Assembly (NCBI RefSeq): GCF_950023065.1
Contig: NC_088681.1
Coordinates: forward strand, 46,782,836 to 46,846,835
DNA from: Planococcus citri
Lineage: Eukaryota > Arthropoda > Insecta > Hemiptera > Pseudococcidae
Length of the DNA stretch: 64,000 bases
Reading direction: 5' to 3'
The notes below the pieces were generated by a model, which did no database searches, was not told the origin of the DNA, and saw nothing but the letters and a program-made list of their open reading frames with translations. A program made the translations under genes and the position numbers. Of this stretch, positions 1-10,437 are shown in pieces. Each line of letters begins with the position of its first letter. The stretch's first letter is position 1.

Positions 1-1380
1 AATGGGGTGGGGATGACCCAGGAAGCTGAAATTTTAATAGGTATGTTGATCACAATGAGGGTACTGTCCGATGGTACGATTTTGGACCCTTTTCATAGGT
101 ATTGGAGAGGAGATGAAAATGATCACTGAGCTCATTTTACTCAAAATTCAATATTTCAGGAGTTTAGGACGAAAAACTGATTTTGAGGGACTTTGATCCA
201 CGGGGGGGGGGGTTAGCTCGTGGGGTAGGGGCGGGGACTATTAGTATGTTATTCAGCATACCACCCTAGACAATATTCATCAAAAAAACCTTTGATCGCA
301 ATTACGTTTGGGTCAAATATTGCATTTTGACTGGGCTACTGTTGGTACAATTACAAAAAATTTGAATTGAAAAGCTCCCGAAAATTCACAATTTTTAATT
401 TTTTCCACGATATAATTTTTACATTTTCAAAAAGAACTGCTCTTGGCAGAAATCAGAAATCGTTTCCGATTTTCTGCGAAAAATGAGACATATTTCTTCA
501 TACAAATATTTTAACGAAATTCAAAATTTTCTGGCAGTTTTGGTTGGAACGCATTGGATTATTTTTTGTGTGGAAAATTTCAAGTTAAACATCATTTGGC
601 CAGAGAAAGGATGAGAAAAGTTTTTGAAAACTTATAATTCAAGAAGTAAAAGGTCATGGTTTTTGGTGAAATTCTTTGATTTTCTCAGCTTACACAACTT
701 CATTTCAACTTTACCCTTTCTCAACTTTTTCCAACTCACTTACTCAAGTTTTTGCTATTGTCCAAACCCCTTCCCCCACCAACGTTTGGCACGCCTCTGC
801 AAGACTTGAACAATTTTTTAATTTTTGGCAAACTTGAAAACTTTTGAACAATTTTTGGAAAATTTTTTGTCACATTTTGAAAAAACGAAAATTCTCGACT
901 ACCTTTGGCAAAAAGTTAGACTGACAGTTTTTTTTTAAAAAAATAGGATTTTTTGGCAATTATTCGCAAAAAAGTAATATTTTCGCTTCGTTTGTTGAAA
1001 ATGAGAGACTTTTTTTCGATTTTTAGTTAAAAATCGATATTTTTTGCCTTTTTTGGAAGAAAGGAACTCATCTAGAATTGTAAAAAAAGACAGGGTTTTG
1101 TAAACGTAGCGTTGAAAATGTAGTGTAGCCGATTGAAAAATAATAAAAAAGTGTATATTGTATGCTTTTGAAAATTATTCACAGTTTGCTATTATTTCCA
1201 CCACCCCCCCCCCCCCCCGCCTGCTTCAAAATGTATAAAACACAATTTGAAAATTTGTAAAAAAAAAAACAAGAAGTTGTAGTTGACTAAAATGTAGATT
1301 AAGTAGCCAAAACTTTAAAGGAAATAAAACACAATAAAAAAAACGCAAAAAAATTGATTAATTTGTTTTCAAAGTATCTA
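1..1380. other. AT-rich non-coding stretch with homopolymer runs
   Basis: I see no convincing gene. The stretch contains a G run near 203-212, a C run near 1203-1218, and between about 830 and 1080 a degenerate array of the word TTTTTTGGCAAAAATT that recurs at several other places in the window. The short frames present are biased by oligo-T and look accidental. Confidence 0.6.
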
Positions 1381-1579
1381 TCACTGCACCAATTCCGGGT
1401 GAAAACTGCCCATAACTTTGTTTCGAATTTTAACAACCTCATCGTCGTATCCAAGCATCAAAAACGTCGTCGTCAAGCCATTAATCCAACGCCAGAATAC
1501 GCAATTTTCACCAAGCATTCGTAAGTTGTTCCACGAATCAGACTTAACTTTCCTATACATTTGCACTTGACTCTTGATA
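1381..1579 (-). other. Open-frame segment, left side of a foldback insertion
   Basis: On the minus strand a frame of about 60 codons reads without a stop into a terminator at 1381. It includes the residues SDSWNNLRMLGENCVFWRW and ends in HPELVQ. Composition is less AT-biased than the surroundings. The 2.06-kb foldback at 1580-3643 separates this piece from a similarly CpG-bearing segment beginning at 3644, so the two were once contiguous. When the element and one TA copy are ignored, the minus-strand frames on the two sides do not line up without a shift. I do not recognise the product. It may be a decayed exon, a relic of an older element, or unique DNA that is open by chance. Confidence 0.3.
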
Positions 1580-3643
1580 GTCCGGCATATGACAATAGGA
1601 GTAATTGCACCCCCCCCCCCGCCGATCCTCCGGGACAACTTTTTTCTTAAAGGGTACATCTTAAGGAACATTTTGAAACAAACTTGCCAAAAAAAAAGTT
1701 GGCCTTATTTACAAAATGGCGGCCATTTTGATTGACAGGTCCGCCGAAATCGCAGATTTTGCGTTTTAACATAGGACTTGCACGAACTTTTTCAAACTTT
1801 ACAAAGGTAGATCGAAAGATCATGCAAAAATTTATCACCTGTCAAAATTTCAAGTGCTAAAGTGCGTTTTTCGATTTTTGGTGAATTTTTGAAAATCGAA
1901 TTTAGGCCAAAAATGAGGGAAAACATCAAAATTTTACCAAATTAACCGAGAAAGCTGAAATTTGGCATAATACCCTATTTTCGACATGCCAAATCGATTG
2001 GAAACGGTTTCAACCCGTTTTGAGCAGTTCTGGAGCCTCCAGCAGATTTTTGAAACTCGAAATTCCCACAAAATTCCATCAAATTGGAGTTGTAAAGCTA
2101 AAATTTATTCTAAAAACTAATTTCAATACGCTACGAAGTACTGCAGGTGAATTTCCAGTCGTTTTGGAGCCTCCAGCGACTTTTTGAAAATTCCTGAAAC
2201 CTCCAGCAGATTTTTGAAACTTTAAATTTTCACAAAATTTCATCAAATGGAGATGGAAAGCTGAAATTTACTCTACACTCCCATTTTAACACCCTCTGAA
2301 GACGACTTCAGGTAGGTTCAAGTAATTTTAGGGCCTCCAGCGACTTTTTTGAAAATTACTGGAGCCTCCAGTAGATTTTTCAAACTTGAGATTTCTCTAA
2401 AATTTCATCAAACTAAGATGGAAAGTCGAAATTCATTCTGCAAACTAATTTCAATGCGCTACGAAGTTGACTGCTGGTGAATTTCAAGTCGTTTTGGAGC
2501 GTCCAGCAACTTTGTGAAAGGTTGTATGATGTTTTTTGGAAAATTGAAATTTCCTAAAAGTAGCTGGAAGCTTCAAAACCATTTGAAACCACCATGTAGT
2601 CTGCGAAGTAAATTTCAGCTTGCCAAAACTCCATTTGATAAATTAATGTTGTGGAAATTTCAAGTTTCAAAAATCTACTGGAGGCTCCAGTAATTTTCAA
2701 AAAAGTCGCTGGAGGCCCTAAAAGGACTTGAAACCACCTGAAGTCGTCTTCAGAGGGTGTTAAAATTAGAGTGTAGAGTAAATTTCAGCTTTACATCTCC
2801 ATTTGACGAAATTTTGTGAAAATTTAAAGTTACAAAAATCTGCTGGAGGCTCCAATAATTTCCAAAAAAAGTCGCTGGAGGCCCTAAAATTACTTGAACC
2901 TACCTGAAGTCGTCTTCAGAGGGCGTTAAAATTGGAGTGTAGAGCCTTAAATTTCAGCTTTCCATATTATCCATTTGATGAAATTTTGTGAAAATTTAAA
3001 GTTTCAAAAATCTGCTGGAGGTTTCAGGAACTTTCAAAAAGTCGCTGGAGGCTCCAAAACGACTGGAAATTCACCTTCAGTACTTCGTAGCGTATTGAAA
3101 TTAGTTTTTAGAATAAATTTTAGCTTTACAACTCCAATTTGATGGAATTTTGTGGGAATTTCGAGTTTCAAAAATCTGCTGGAGGCTCCAGAACTGCTCA
3201 AAACGGGTTGAAACCGTTTCCAATCGATTTGGCATGTCGAAAATAGGGTATTATGCCAAATTTCAGCTTTCTCGGTTAATTTGGTAAAATTTTGATGTTT
3301 TCCCTCATTTTTGGCCTAAATTCGATTTTCAAAAATTCACCAAAAATCGAAAAACGCACTTTAGCACTTGAAATTTTGACAGGTGATAAATTTTTGCATG
3401 ATCTTTCGATCTACCTTTGTAAAGTTTGAAAAAGTTCGTGCAAGTCCTATGTTAAAACGCAAAATCTGCGATTTCGGCGGACCTGTCAATCAAAATGGCC
3501 GCCATTTTGTAAATAAGGCCAACTTTTTTTTTGGCAAGTTTGTTTCAAAATGTTCCTTAAGATGTACCCTTTAAGAAAAAAGTTGTCCCGGAGGATCGGC
3601 GGGGGGGGGGGGGTGCAATTACTCCTATTGTCATATGCCGGAC
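1580..3643. mobile_element. 2.06-kb foldback (palindromic) DNA transposon, TA-flanked
   Basis: The two halves are inverted copies of each other about a centre near 2611. The same 63-codon frame appears at 1647-1838 on the minus strand and 3383-3574 on the plus strand. The termini begin GTCCGGCATATGACAATAGG, followed by a C/G homopolymer of unequal length in the two arms, and TA dinucleotides flank both ends (1578-1579 and 3644-3645). The TA duplication points to Tc1/mariner-like mobilisation, which is inference. No transposase is encoded, so it is non-autonomous. The arms carry repeated CTGGAGGCTCCAG palindromes about every 150-200 bp. The outer arms are nearly identical, which suggests recent insertion or gene conversion between arms; the central part is more diverged. 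The 63-codon frame is a by-product of arm sequence, not a recognised gene. Confidence 0.85.
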
Positions 3644-3958
3644 TATGAGCATATCTACAGGACGACAATCGCGCGACGAATTAAAGGAAAACCCAGTCTC
3701 GGTATTAATTAACTCGCAAATAAAACAATCTCTCGACATGATTGCACTTTCATCCGGTTCTTTCGCGTTACAGTATACTCTGGAATTATTATTGCGAACG
3801 ACCGCGAGCGACCTCGTCGACAAATCCGCTAATACAAATAAAACGTCGCTCCAGTTTGACCCTCTAATTGATTATAAAGAGATAGGTATAGTGATGCAGA
3901 GTACAAGACTGACGAGACCTTGGTATTTCAATCTTCATTCACAAATATTTATATAGGT
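3644..3958. other. Open-frame segment, right side of the foldback insertion
   Basis: Both strands are open here. A plus-strand frame of 103 codons (3645-3956) and an overlapping minus-strand frame of about 75 codons share a CpG-bearing tract near 3665-3830. This is the downstream continuation of the segment at 1381-1579. If the element is removed, the plus-strand frame extends about 18 codons upstream, back to a stop near 1524. I recognise no domain. Overlapping open frames on both strands make it unclear which, if either, is coding. Confidence 0.3.
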
Positions 3959-4700
3959 ATACGAATCTGCTCGGCATCCGGGTCGTAAAATATATACGAA
4001 TCCCATTCACGATTTTGATCGGGTCACCAGTCACCATCAGCGCCGATTCCAGCAAATTCTCGGATACGATTGACATAAAAATTGGTCGCATGTTTAAACG
4101 ACGGCTCAAAGAGATAGAGAGAGAGATGAGAGAAACCGTTCTCTCTGGACGATTGATTTCGCGAGTAACGGGCTAAGTACCTATTACATTGTATCAGAAG
4201 AGTATAAAAAACTTGTACGAGAGACTCGGATACTTGAAATTGTATTGGTTATTTTGGAATAAAGGTAATTTTATTTCAAATGTGGATTAAATGTTTAGCC
4301 ATTTGGACGATCGACGATTAATTAAAGTATATAAAATTCGGTGTCGTAAAAAAAAGTCCAAGAGGTGAAACAGACCCCGGGCCCAAGGTAAGAGATACGT
4401 AAACATTTGGCTAACAAAACGTTCGTTTATGTCACGAGGTACCTACCTATATGGCTATATATAACTTAAGCAGAGGAAAAAAATCAACGGCAAAAAAAAC
4501 CTGAGCTGCGGGAGAATAAAATTTATATTTCAATCATTAGCCTACATTGTGAATGAACGACCACGTCATCCATCGTATCAACCCGAAGAATGCCATCCGC
4601 AGAGACTTCCAACAACGGAATATATGCTTTTTATACTCGTACAGGAGGTTTAGGTACCTCTCTTCTACCTGTACGTACCTTTTTATACCTCTATACGCGA
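3959..4700. other. CpG-bearing unique DNA; possible splice donor at 4388
   Basis: Apparently single-copy sequence. It contains a TATA-like AGTATAAAAAA near 4200, an AATAAA near 4258, a GTATATAAAA word near 4328 and a good donor-like CCCAAG/GTAAGAG with the intron starting at about 4388. The spacing of TATA-like word, AATAAA and a following transition could also be read as a decayed LTR, but I find no TG/CA boundary or primer-binding site to support that. No exon can be delimited. Confidence 0.3.
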
Positions 4701-5019
4701 CTCGTACACGCCATCATCAGCCATCAACCATCAGCTCACCATCACACACATAGCGCATAGCATAGTCTCGCTGTGTATTTGTATAGTGTACGATAGCTTA
4801 GTAAGAAGAAAAACGAAACAACACGAAAACCGTAAATGCATTTATGGTACCGGTTCGACCAGTTGTGCTAACCAGAACAAACCGGTGTTTCATGAAGCGT
4901 GGAATGTGAACAATGCGTTTTGTATTTTGCCGAATATTTTTTGGCTTAACCATCGCATCGGGCTCGGGCATCGGGCATCGCGAACACAACGCAACTTCCA
5001 ACGCGGACAACACACGAAA
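4700..5019 (+). promoter_or_regulatory. Putative 5' leader upstream of the signal-peptide ORF
   Basis: CpG- and CA-rich, low-repeat sequence immediately upstream of the ATG at 5020, with repeated CATCA words near 4705-4745. It reads like a leader or promoter-proximal region, but I see no unambiguous TATA box at the right spacing. Weak call by position and composition only. Confidence 0.2.
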
Positions 5020-5253
5020 ATGGAATTGCGGTATGCGTTGCTCTTGCTCTTGCTAGCTGCGTTTCCATTGCCTACCAACCAGCGAGAGTCTTCGAGAACT
5101 CGAGATGTACCATCATCCAATAGTCCAGCAAGAATAGTTGACGAGATAGCCGTAGCTGAGGCAAAAAATGTACAATACAAAAGGAAAAAAATACACGCGT
5201 ACTCGATACGTCGTTTTCGTTTCTACGAAGTGAAAAAAAAACACTGCAAATAA
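5020..5253 (+). CDS. Candidate short secreted protein or signal-peptide first exon
   Basis: The ATG at 5020 has A at -3 and G at +4, a good eukaryotic initiation context. It opens a 77-residue frame whose first 21 residues (MELRYALLLLLLAAFPLPTNQ) look like a classical signal peptide: a charged residue, a leucine/alanine core, then a polar cleavage region. The remainder is basic and Arg/Lys/Ser-rich, with no recognised domain. The frame is also open upstream to 4786, but I prefer this start because the signal peptide begins at it. It lies in a CpG-bearing, non-repeat stretch, as expected for a first exon. No strong donor lies inside the frame, so it is either a single-exon small ORF or a first exon whose true 3' edge I cannot place. 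The product could be a secreted peptide; this is inference from the leader alone. Confidence 0.4.
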   Translation: MELRYALLLLLLAAFPLPTNQRESSRTRDVPSSNSPARIVDEIAVAEAKNVQYKRKKIHAYSIRRFRFYEVKKKHCK

Positions 5254-5870
5254 ATGATTTTTTAATCTAGTACGCGAGGTTTTTTTTCTCATTATTTTCG
5301 GTCTCATTCTTTCTCCATTTTTTGTACCATGTTTTGAGCTCTATTCAGATCATCTTCTTCCATCGTCTTATGTTTCTCTGATAGTTTACTCTGTGGCAAG
5401 TGTACGGATACGTAGTCGCGAGTCTACATCGTCAGTGGATCTTTTTTTTTTCTTTCAATTTTGTGTTCTGTTTTTGCAAAGTTTGCATCGAGATAGAGAA
5501 TCTTACCTATGCTTCGAATACTTTTGAAGTGGAATTCACGAAAACAGGCTAGATCGATCAAAGAGCATGTCTCAAAACTCCAGTCACCAAAATTTCAAAT
5601 TCTTCATATAAAGCTAATTATTTTTGATGTTTTTTTGCAAATTTTTGAAAATTCAAAAAAATTTTTAAAAAATTTTAAAAAATTCAAAAAAACGTTTTTG
5701 ATAGAGATTTTTAAACTCTTCCGATTTCAATGAAACCAAGCTAGAAGGAGAGATAATATTGTCCTAAACAACCATAACCGAAAATTTTTCTGGAGTTCAC
5801 AAATTAGTGAAAAATTTACTTTTGAACTCACACTCCTAGAATTTCTGGTCGGTGGAGTATCCAATAGGCA
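5254..5870. other. AT-rich spacer, no gene seen
   Basis: It contains a T-rich patch at 5440-5460 and an oligo-A/T-biased frame at 5509-5733 with low-complexity Lys/Phe content, which I regard as non-coding. The last part (about 5740-5870) resembles sequence near 22,980-23,110, suggesting a dispersed repeat. Confidence 0.5.
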
Positions 5871-6140
5871 CCGACCATATTTCGATCAAATTAAGCAGAG
5901 ACCTTCATCTTGAGTTGAAAGTTACATGGAAATTTTTTTAGCTCCGGTGGTGCCCTTGGAGGGGTGTAGTGGAAAGAAAACGAACACACGAAATGTTTTC
6001 AAAGTTTTTATTATATTTTGAAACACGAAATACGAAATTTATTCGCGGGTTACACTTTACCGAACTTGCGCGTCTTATACTTAATCGCGAATGCAGGTAA
6101 GGTTAGGTTAGGTTAACTTAACCTTTGCACGTTCAGACAA

Positions 6141-6385
6141 ACCAAAGATCTCCAATGGTACTAGGTATCCACTGGGAGGATCAATGAGATCCCTATAAGA
6201 CTAAACCAAAGATCTCCAATGGTACTAGGTATCCACTGGGAGGATCAATGAGATCCCTATTCGACAAACCAAAGATCTCAGATGGTACTAAGTATCCACA
6301 CTGAGGATCAATGAGATCCCTATAAGGCTAACCAAAGATCTCAAATGGTACCGAAGCAGCCACAATGAGAATCAATGAAGTGCGG
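6141..6385. repeat. 63-64 bp tandem repeat inside the solo LTR
   Basis: Units starting ACCAAAGATCTC begin at 6141, 6205, 6268 and 6331, so the period is 64, 63 and 63 bp with a partial fourth unit. Units 1 and 2 are nearly identical, while 3 and 4 diverge progressively. Tandem repeats in an LTR often sit in the U3 region and may carry enhancer function; that is inference. Confidence 0.9.
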
Positions 6386-6534
6386 CCTACACATAAGTGA
6401 AGTTCTACACCTATGTTAAGGTAGGCCTCCCTAGCTCTTCTAGCTAAAGAAGATTAGACTTCGATAGCCAGAAGAGAACTGATTTTACCAGCAAATTGGC
6501 TGAGTTTATATACTCTGAAAAAGGTGGGTGCACT

Positions 6535-6905
6535 AGCTTCTCAGCTGATGAGGAATCTATCTCAGCTGTTTGAGAATTGGTATCAGCTGATTAAGATGTG
6601 TCTCAGCTGATTAAGTTCATCATAAAAATGTATGGTTAAATAAGACCTATCAGCTGACTGAGTATGCTCCTTGAAGGTCAAATAAAACAGCTGACTAATC
6701 ATATTGAAATTAGTTATAGTAGACTTCCCATAGGATCGCTAAGTAGATTAAATATCTGACAGTTTGTTTATTTTGATAAATCAGCTGATTGTTATGATGA
6801 ATAGTTTCATTACATGTCCTATAGGATCGCTAATGGTATTTAAAGTAAAACAGCTGATTGTTTGAAAAATAGATTAGGTAGAATTTATACCTATAGGATC
6901 GCTAA
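6535..6905. repeat. Interspersed CAGCTGAT and CCTATAGGATCGCTAA words
   Basis: CAGCTGAT or a one- to two-base variant occurs near 6541, 6563, 6586, 6605, 6650, 6690, 6781 and 6851. CC(T/C)ATAGGATCGCTAA occurs near 6727, 6819 and 6890. CAGCTG is an E-box. The density is far above chance and is confined to the LTR, consistent with clustered transcription-factor sites in U3. Confidence 0.7.
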
Positions 6906-7500
6906 AGTATTTATTTAGTTTTCTTCCACTACAAGGGGAGAAATGGGTTCTCAGAGACGGGACATTTTTCGAAAAAAGTATGGTTTTTTCGCTTCTGTCG
7001 CTACCCTACCTGTTTTGGGAAAAATGGCCCAGTCCCCCAAATAAAAGTAATTGAGATTCTGCGTCGATCTAATATACTATTGCCATTAGAATCTACTAAA
7101 AAGACCGCTTTTGGGGTTCCACTGGGTGGTTGAAAATTTGCAAATCGCTTATGTTTGAATTAATTCGTGTTTTGGAGGAATATTTTGAAACGCGGTGGTG
7201 CCAATTTTTTGCCATTACTGTCAACTTGAAAAAATCTTAAGTTGTTGGCTATTTTTCTCGATTTTTCCAAGTTGGCAGTAATTACAAAAAAATTGACACC
7301 TCAGTAATTAATTATCGTTTAGGACTGGGCCATTTTTCCCAAAACAGGTTGGGTAGTGACAGGAACGAAAGAAACACGATTTTTTCAAAAATGACCCTTC
7401 TTTAAGAGTCAATTTCTCCACTCCAGGAACACCTCCAGAGCTAAAAAAATTTCTGAGTAACTTTCAACTCAGAATGAAGGTTTCTGCGGAATTTGGTCAA

Positions 7501-7986
7501 AATCTGTCTACTTAGGAGAGAGGTAGTAAAGGGTTAAGTCCTACTTTCCGGCCATTTTCAATTATCTAGAAAATTGATACAGCGACTCAGATTTTGCGGA
7601 CACTTAACAGGCTCTTTACTTATTCTGTCAAAGTTGAATTTGAACAAGTTTAACGTACATAATCTCTCTAATTGAAAATATAAAAATAAAATAATTTATT
7701 CATCATCATACATAGTAGTAGTAGTACATAGTAATATCATTTATTCAATCTGTTACTTGAGTAACATGTAACATTCAGAAAGCTTTCTCATAATTTAACT
7801 GAGTTGGAGGGAGTGAGGAGGAGGATGAGGGGCGGGCGGGGGGGTTAAATTTCGATAAATCGATTTCCAACATAGATAAGTTTTTTTATTTTGAGGAAAG
7901 TGGACGTTGAAGTGTTCATTTATGCGTGATAATTTCAGCTTATATGTATGAACGTTTTCATTGTTACGATTTTTGGGTCATTCTGC
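7501..7986. other. AT-rich spacer between two foldback elements
   Basis: No gene seen. It contains a purine-rich G-run patch near 7810-7845 and TAGTAGTAGTA microsatellite-like sequence near 7712-7725. Confidence 0.5.
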
Positions 7987-10437
7987 TCATTCTACGTCAA
8001 TTCAACCAAGAAGTGGTAAGGGGGGAGTCAGCGATTTTTTTGAAATTTTTCCTGAGGAAAGACCATTCAAAGGGATAAATAAATACCTAAATAAATAAAT
8101 TCCTTTATTGGCTTCGAGTACAAACATCAGATATAGGCCTACAGTTATCTCTCTAGTAAAAATAAGGCCCCAATCTTGAGCAAAGGATTCCTTTAGCCGG
8201 GCCCATTCAGCCCGGTGAAGCGCTATTCTGCAATAGTGTTTTGTCTTGAGGAATTTGACAATGTCATCCGACCACCTCGCCTTATGTCCTTCTTGCCTTC
8301 TCCCACCTTCTGGCATCCAATTTAGAATTTCATGAGGTAACACTCTATTACTCTTAGCTATATGTCTGAGGCTTGCCATTCTGATTTTTTGCTTTCTTGA
8401 GACACCCGATATTGAGCGAATCATGGCATTTTGGGTACCTAACGTTTAATTTTTCCTTGAGATTGCTGCTGAGAGTCCCAGTTTGAGCTCCATAAGAAAT
8501 CACTGGGGTGGGAAGACACATGTGTTGATTAAGTACATTATATCAGCTTTTAGTTTATTTGAATAACCTTTTAGAATAAATTTTAAAGACCAAAATTTTC
8601 TCCACCCCATCGCTTTCACCATTTTGTTTTCAAATGAAATAATTTGACCCAGGTATTTTGTTTCTGTATCATTTTCAAAGTGTTCACCATTGGTATAAAT
8701 TTCATTCCCTTCTGAACTCTCGGATAAGACCTCAGTTTTGGAAGCATCCATTTTTAGTCCTGCTTTTTGACATGCCATTTGCAATTCTGAGATCAGTTTT
8801 GAAAGTTCCTGTAGGCTTTTGGCCACCAGGACTACATCACCAGCAAATCTCAAGTTATTCAAATTTTGCTCACAAATTTTAATATCCCTATTCTCCCACT
8901 TTAATCCTTTGAAAATTTCTTCTAGAGCTGCGCAAGAGATGATCGGTGACATTGGATTTCCCTGTTTTACCCCTTTTTGTATGCTGAAAGGCTCCTCTTT
9001 GATTTCAGTAGTGATGCTGGCCTTTATAGTTCTGTGTTTCAGCATGAAGTTATGATTAAGGGAGTCAAAGGTCTTTTGGAAATCAATGAAGGCGTGGTGG
9101 AGGCAGACTTGAAATTCGTTATCACCTGATTAACTGTAAAGAGGTGGTCAGTTCTTGAAAAGCCCCTCCTAAACCATGCCAAATCTGGGGTTTGCTGAAA
9201 TTCCAAGAAACCTCTTACTCTACGTTCAATGACCGTTGAAAAATTTGTTGATAAGGTTGAGCTCAAACTTATTGGTCTATAATTATCTAATTTGTGTTTA
9301 ACCCCTTTTTTAATGGCGTTAATCGCAGCCCTCTATAGTCATTTTTCAACGATCCATTGAATCTACCAAAATGGAACTTTTTCTAATAGTTAAGGGACTC
9401 TCCAAAATTCTGGAAAAATATATTATGGACAAATTTTTGTGCTGAACAACATTATAAAATTGGGATGGTATTATTTTGTAAATTTGATTTAAAAAAATTG
9501 AAAGTTTGCGAAAAAAATTCGATTTTTTTATTTAAAACATGATAAAAAGTTTTGATTGGTGAAGTTAACCCATCTGACCCCTATTTTTACATATCTGTTG
9601 AAAAAGTTGAAACCCTCCTTTCACTCGATGAAATAAACTCATCACAAAAAATCAAAATTCGAAAAAATTCAATTTTCAATTCCAAACATCAAGAAAAGTT
9701 TAAATTTGTTTCGTTGTCTTATTTTGACCGCTTTCTGACGTATTTAATAAGAAAGTTGATAAAAAATACAATTATAGCAAAAAAATTAAAATTTGTTTAT
9801 TTTTTCAACTCAGATTTTGATTTTTTTGTGATGAGTTCATATTATCGAGTTAACGGGCTTTTTCAACTTTTTCAACGTATACGTTAAAAATAAGCTTCAA
9901 ATCGGTCAATGTCACGGATCAAAACTTTTTTTCACGTTTTGAATCAAAAGATCTTATTTTTTCACAAAATTTCAATTTTTTCAAATCGACTTTACGAAGT
10001 AATGCCATCCTGATTTTTTAATATGTTGTTCAGCATGAAAAGTTGTCCATAATATATTTTTTCAGAATTTTTGAGAGTCGGAACAATATGAAAACAATAC
10101 GTTTTGAAACTTAATTTTTCGTACGAAAAAAAGCGGCAACACTGATTTTAATGACATCTTCTAAACATCTTCAAAAAACCTTTCACAACCCCTTACTATT
10201 GGAAAAAGTTCCATTTCGGTAGTTATCGCGGGTATCGAGTAATCCTTTGCTGAAATGGATGATATTTCAAGTTCACTAAAAACTTTGACACCCTCTAGCA
10301 GCCTTTAAAAAAGGGCTAGAGGGCTGCGATTTACGCCATTGGTCATCCCTTCGGAAGATCTTTCCACAGGAAAAATGTCAAAAAAATCGCCGACCCCCCC
10401 CCCCCTACCGCATCTTGGTCGAATTGACGTGGAATGA
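7987..10437. mobile_element. Foldback element split by a LINE insertion
   Basis: The outer arms 7987-8075 and about 10,345-10,437 are inverted copies (termini around TCATTC(T/C)ACGTCAATTC, including a G/C run), and the inner arms 9311 to about 9820 pair with about 9830-10,338. The words GGCGTTAATCGCAGCCCTCT at 9314 and AGAGGGCTGCGATTTACGCC near 10,318 are inverted counterparts across the centre. The left arm is interrupted at 8076-9311 by the LINE relic; without it the left arm matches the right arm. No transposase is encoded and no target duplication was identified at the faded ends. Confidence 0.75.
8076..9311 (-). pseudogene. 5'-truncated RTE-like LINE, reverse transcriptase relic
   Basis: The minus-strand frames in order carry recognisable reverse-transcriptase blocks: KHKLDNYRPIS near 9280, DLAWFRRGFSRTDHLF near 9160, GVKQGNPMSP near 8970, and the catalytic block as RFAGDVVLVA near 8840. 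The family motif there is (F/Y)ADD, so one catalytic Asp is replaced by Gly. The C-terminal block (HKARWSDDI near 8280, then ALHRAEWARL near 8210) matches the tail of endonuclease/RT LINEs. Frame breaks occur near 9040 and 8425-8500. The 3' end (about 8076-8110 on the plus strand) is an AATAAA-type signal followed by a TTTATTTA-rich microsatellite tail, typical of RTE-clade elements. The 5' end stops inside RT, a usual reverse-transcription truncation. Dead copy. Confidence 0.85.

Larger units (their letters stand above)
5965..6933. mobile_element. Solo LTR (969 bp) with 5-bp target duplication
   Basis: The element starts TGTAGTGGAAAGAAAACG and ends GTTTTCTTCCACTACA, giving short inverted termini with the TG...CA ends standard for LTRs. 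The pentamer AGGGG occurs directly on both sides (5960-5964 and 6934-6938), matching the 5-bp target duplication of LTR-retrotransposon integrase. No gag or pol follows, so this is a solo LTR left by recombination, or a very short non-autonomous element. Inside are a 63-64-bp tandem repeat (6141 to about 6385), about eight CAGCTGAT-like words and three copies of CCTATAGGATCGCTAA. Superfamily (BEL/Pao or Ty3/gypsy) cannot be decided from the LTR alone. Confidence 0.8.
5870..7500. mobile_element. Imperfect foldback element split by a solo LTR
   Basis: About 5875-5964 and 6939-7255 form a left arm inverted relative to about 7262-7500. The outer arms share words around CAACTCAGAATGAAGGTTTC (right, near 7466) and the inner arms share a tract around CCAAAACAGGT near 7340. 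The left inner arm has about 120 extra bases. No coding sequence is seen. The terminal boundaries fade out, so I give approximate ends. The left arm is interrupted exactly by the element at 5965-6933; taking it out restores continuity with the opposite arm, which gives independent evidence for both features. Confidence 0.7.

Noticed and set aside
1647..3574. Identical 63-codon frames on opposite strands as a duplicated gene
   Set aside because: They are mirror images produced by the palindromic arms of the foldback; the sequence shows no domain and only follows the repeat.
4200..4390. LTR 3' end with TATA-like word, AATAAA and a primer-binding site
   Set aside because: No TG/CA boundary, paired LTR, target duplication or tRNA-complementary site could be found.
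6100..6122. TTAGG-type telomeric repeat (GGTTAGGTTAGG)
   Set aside because: Only about three units, located inside the solo LTR; too short to be telomeric.
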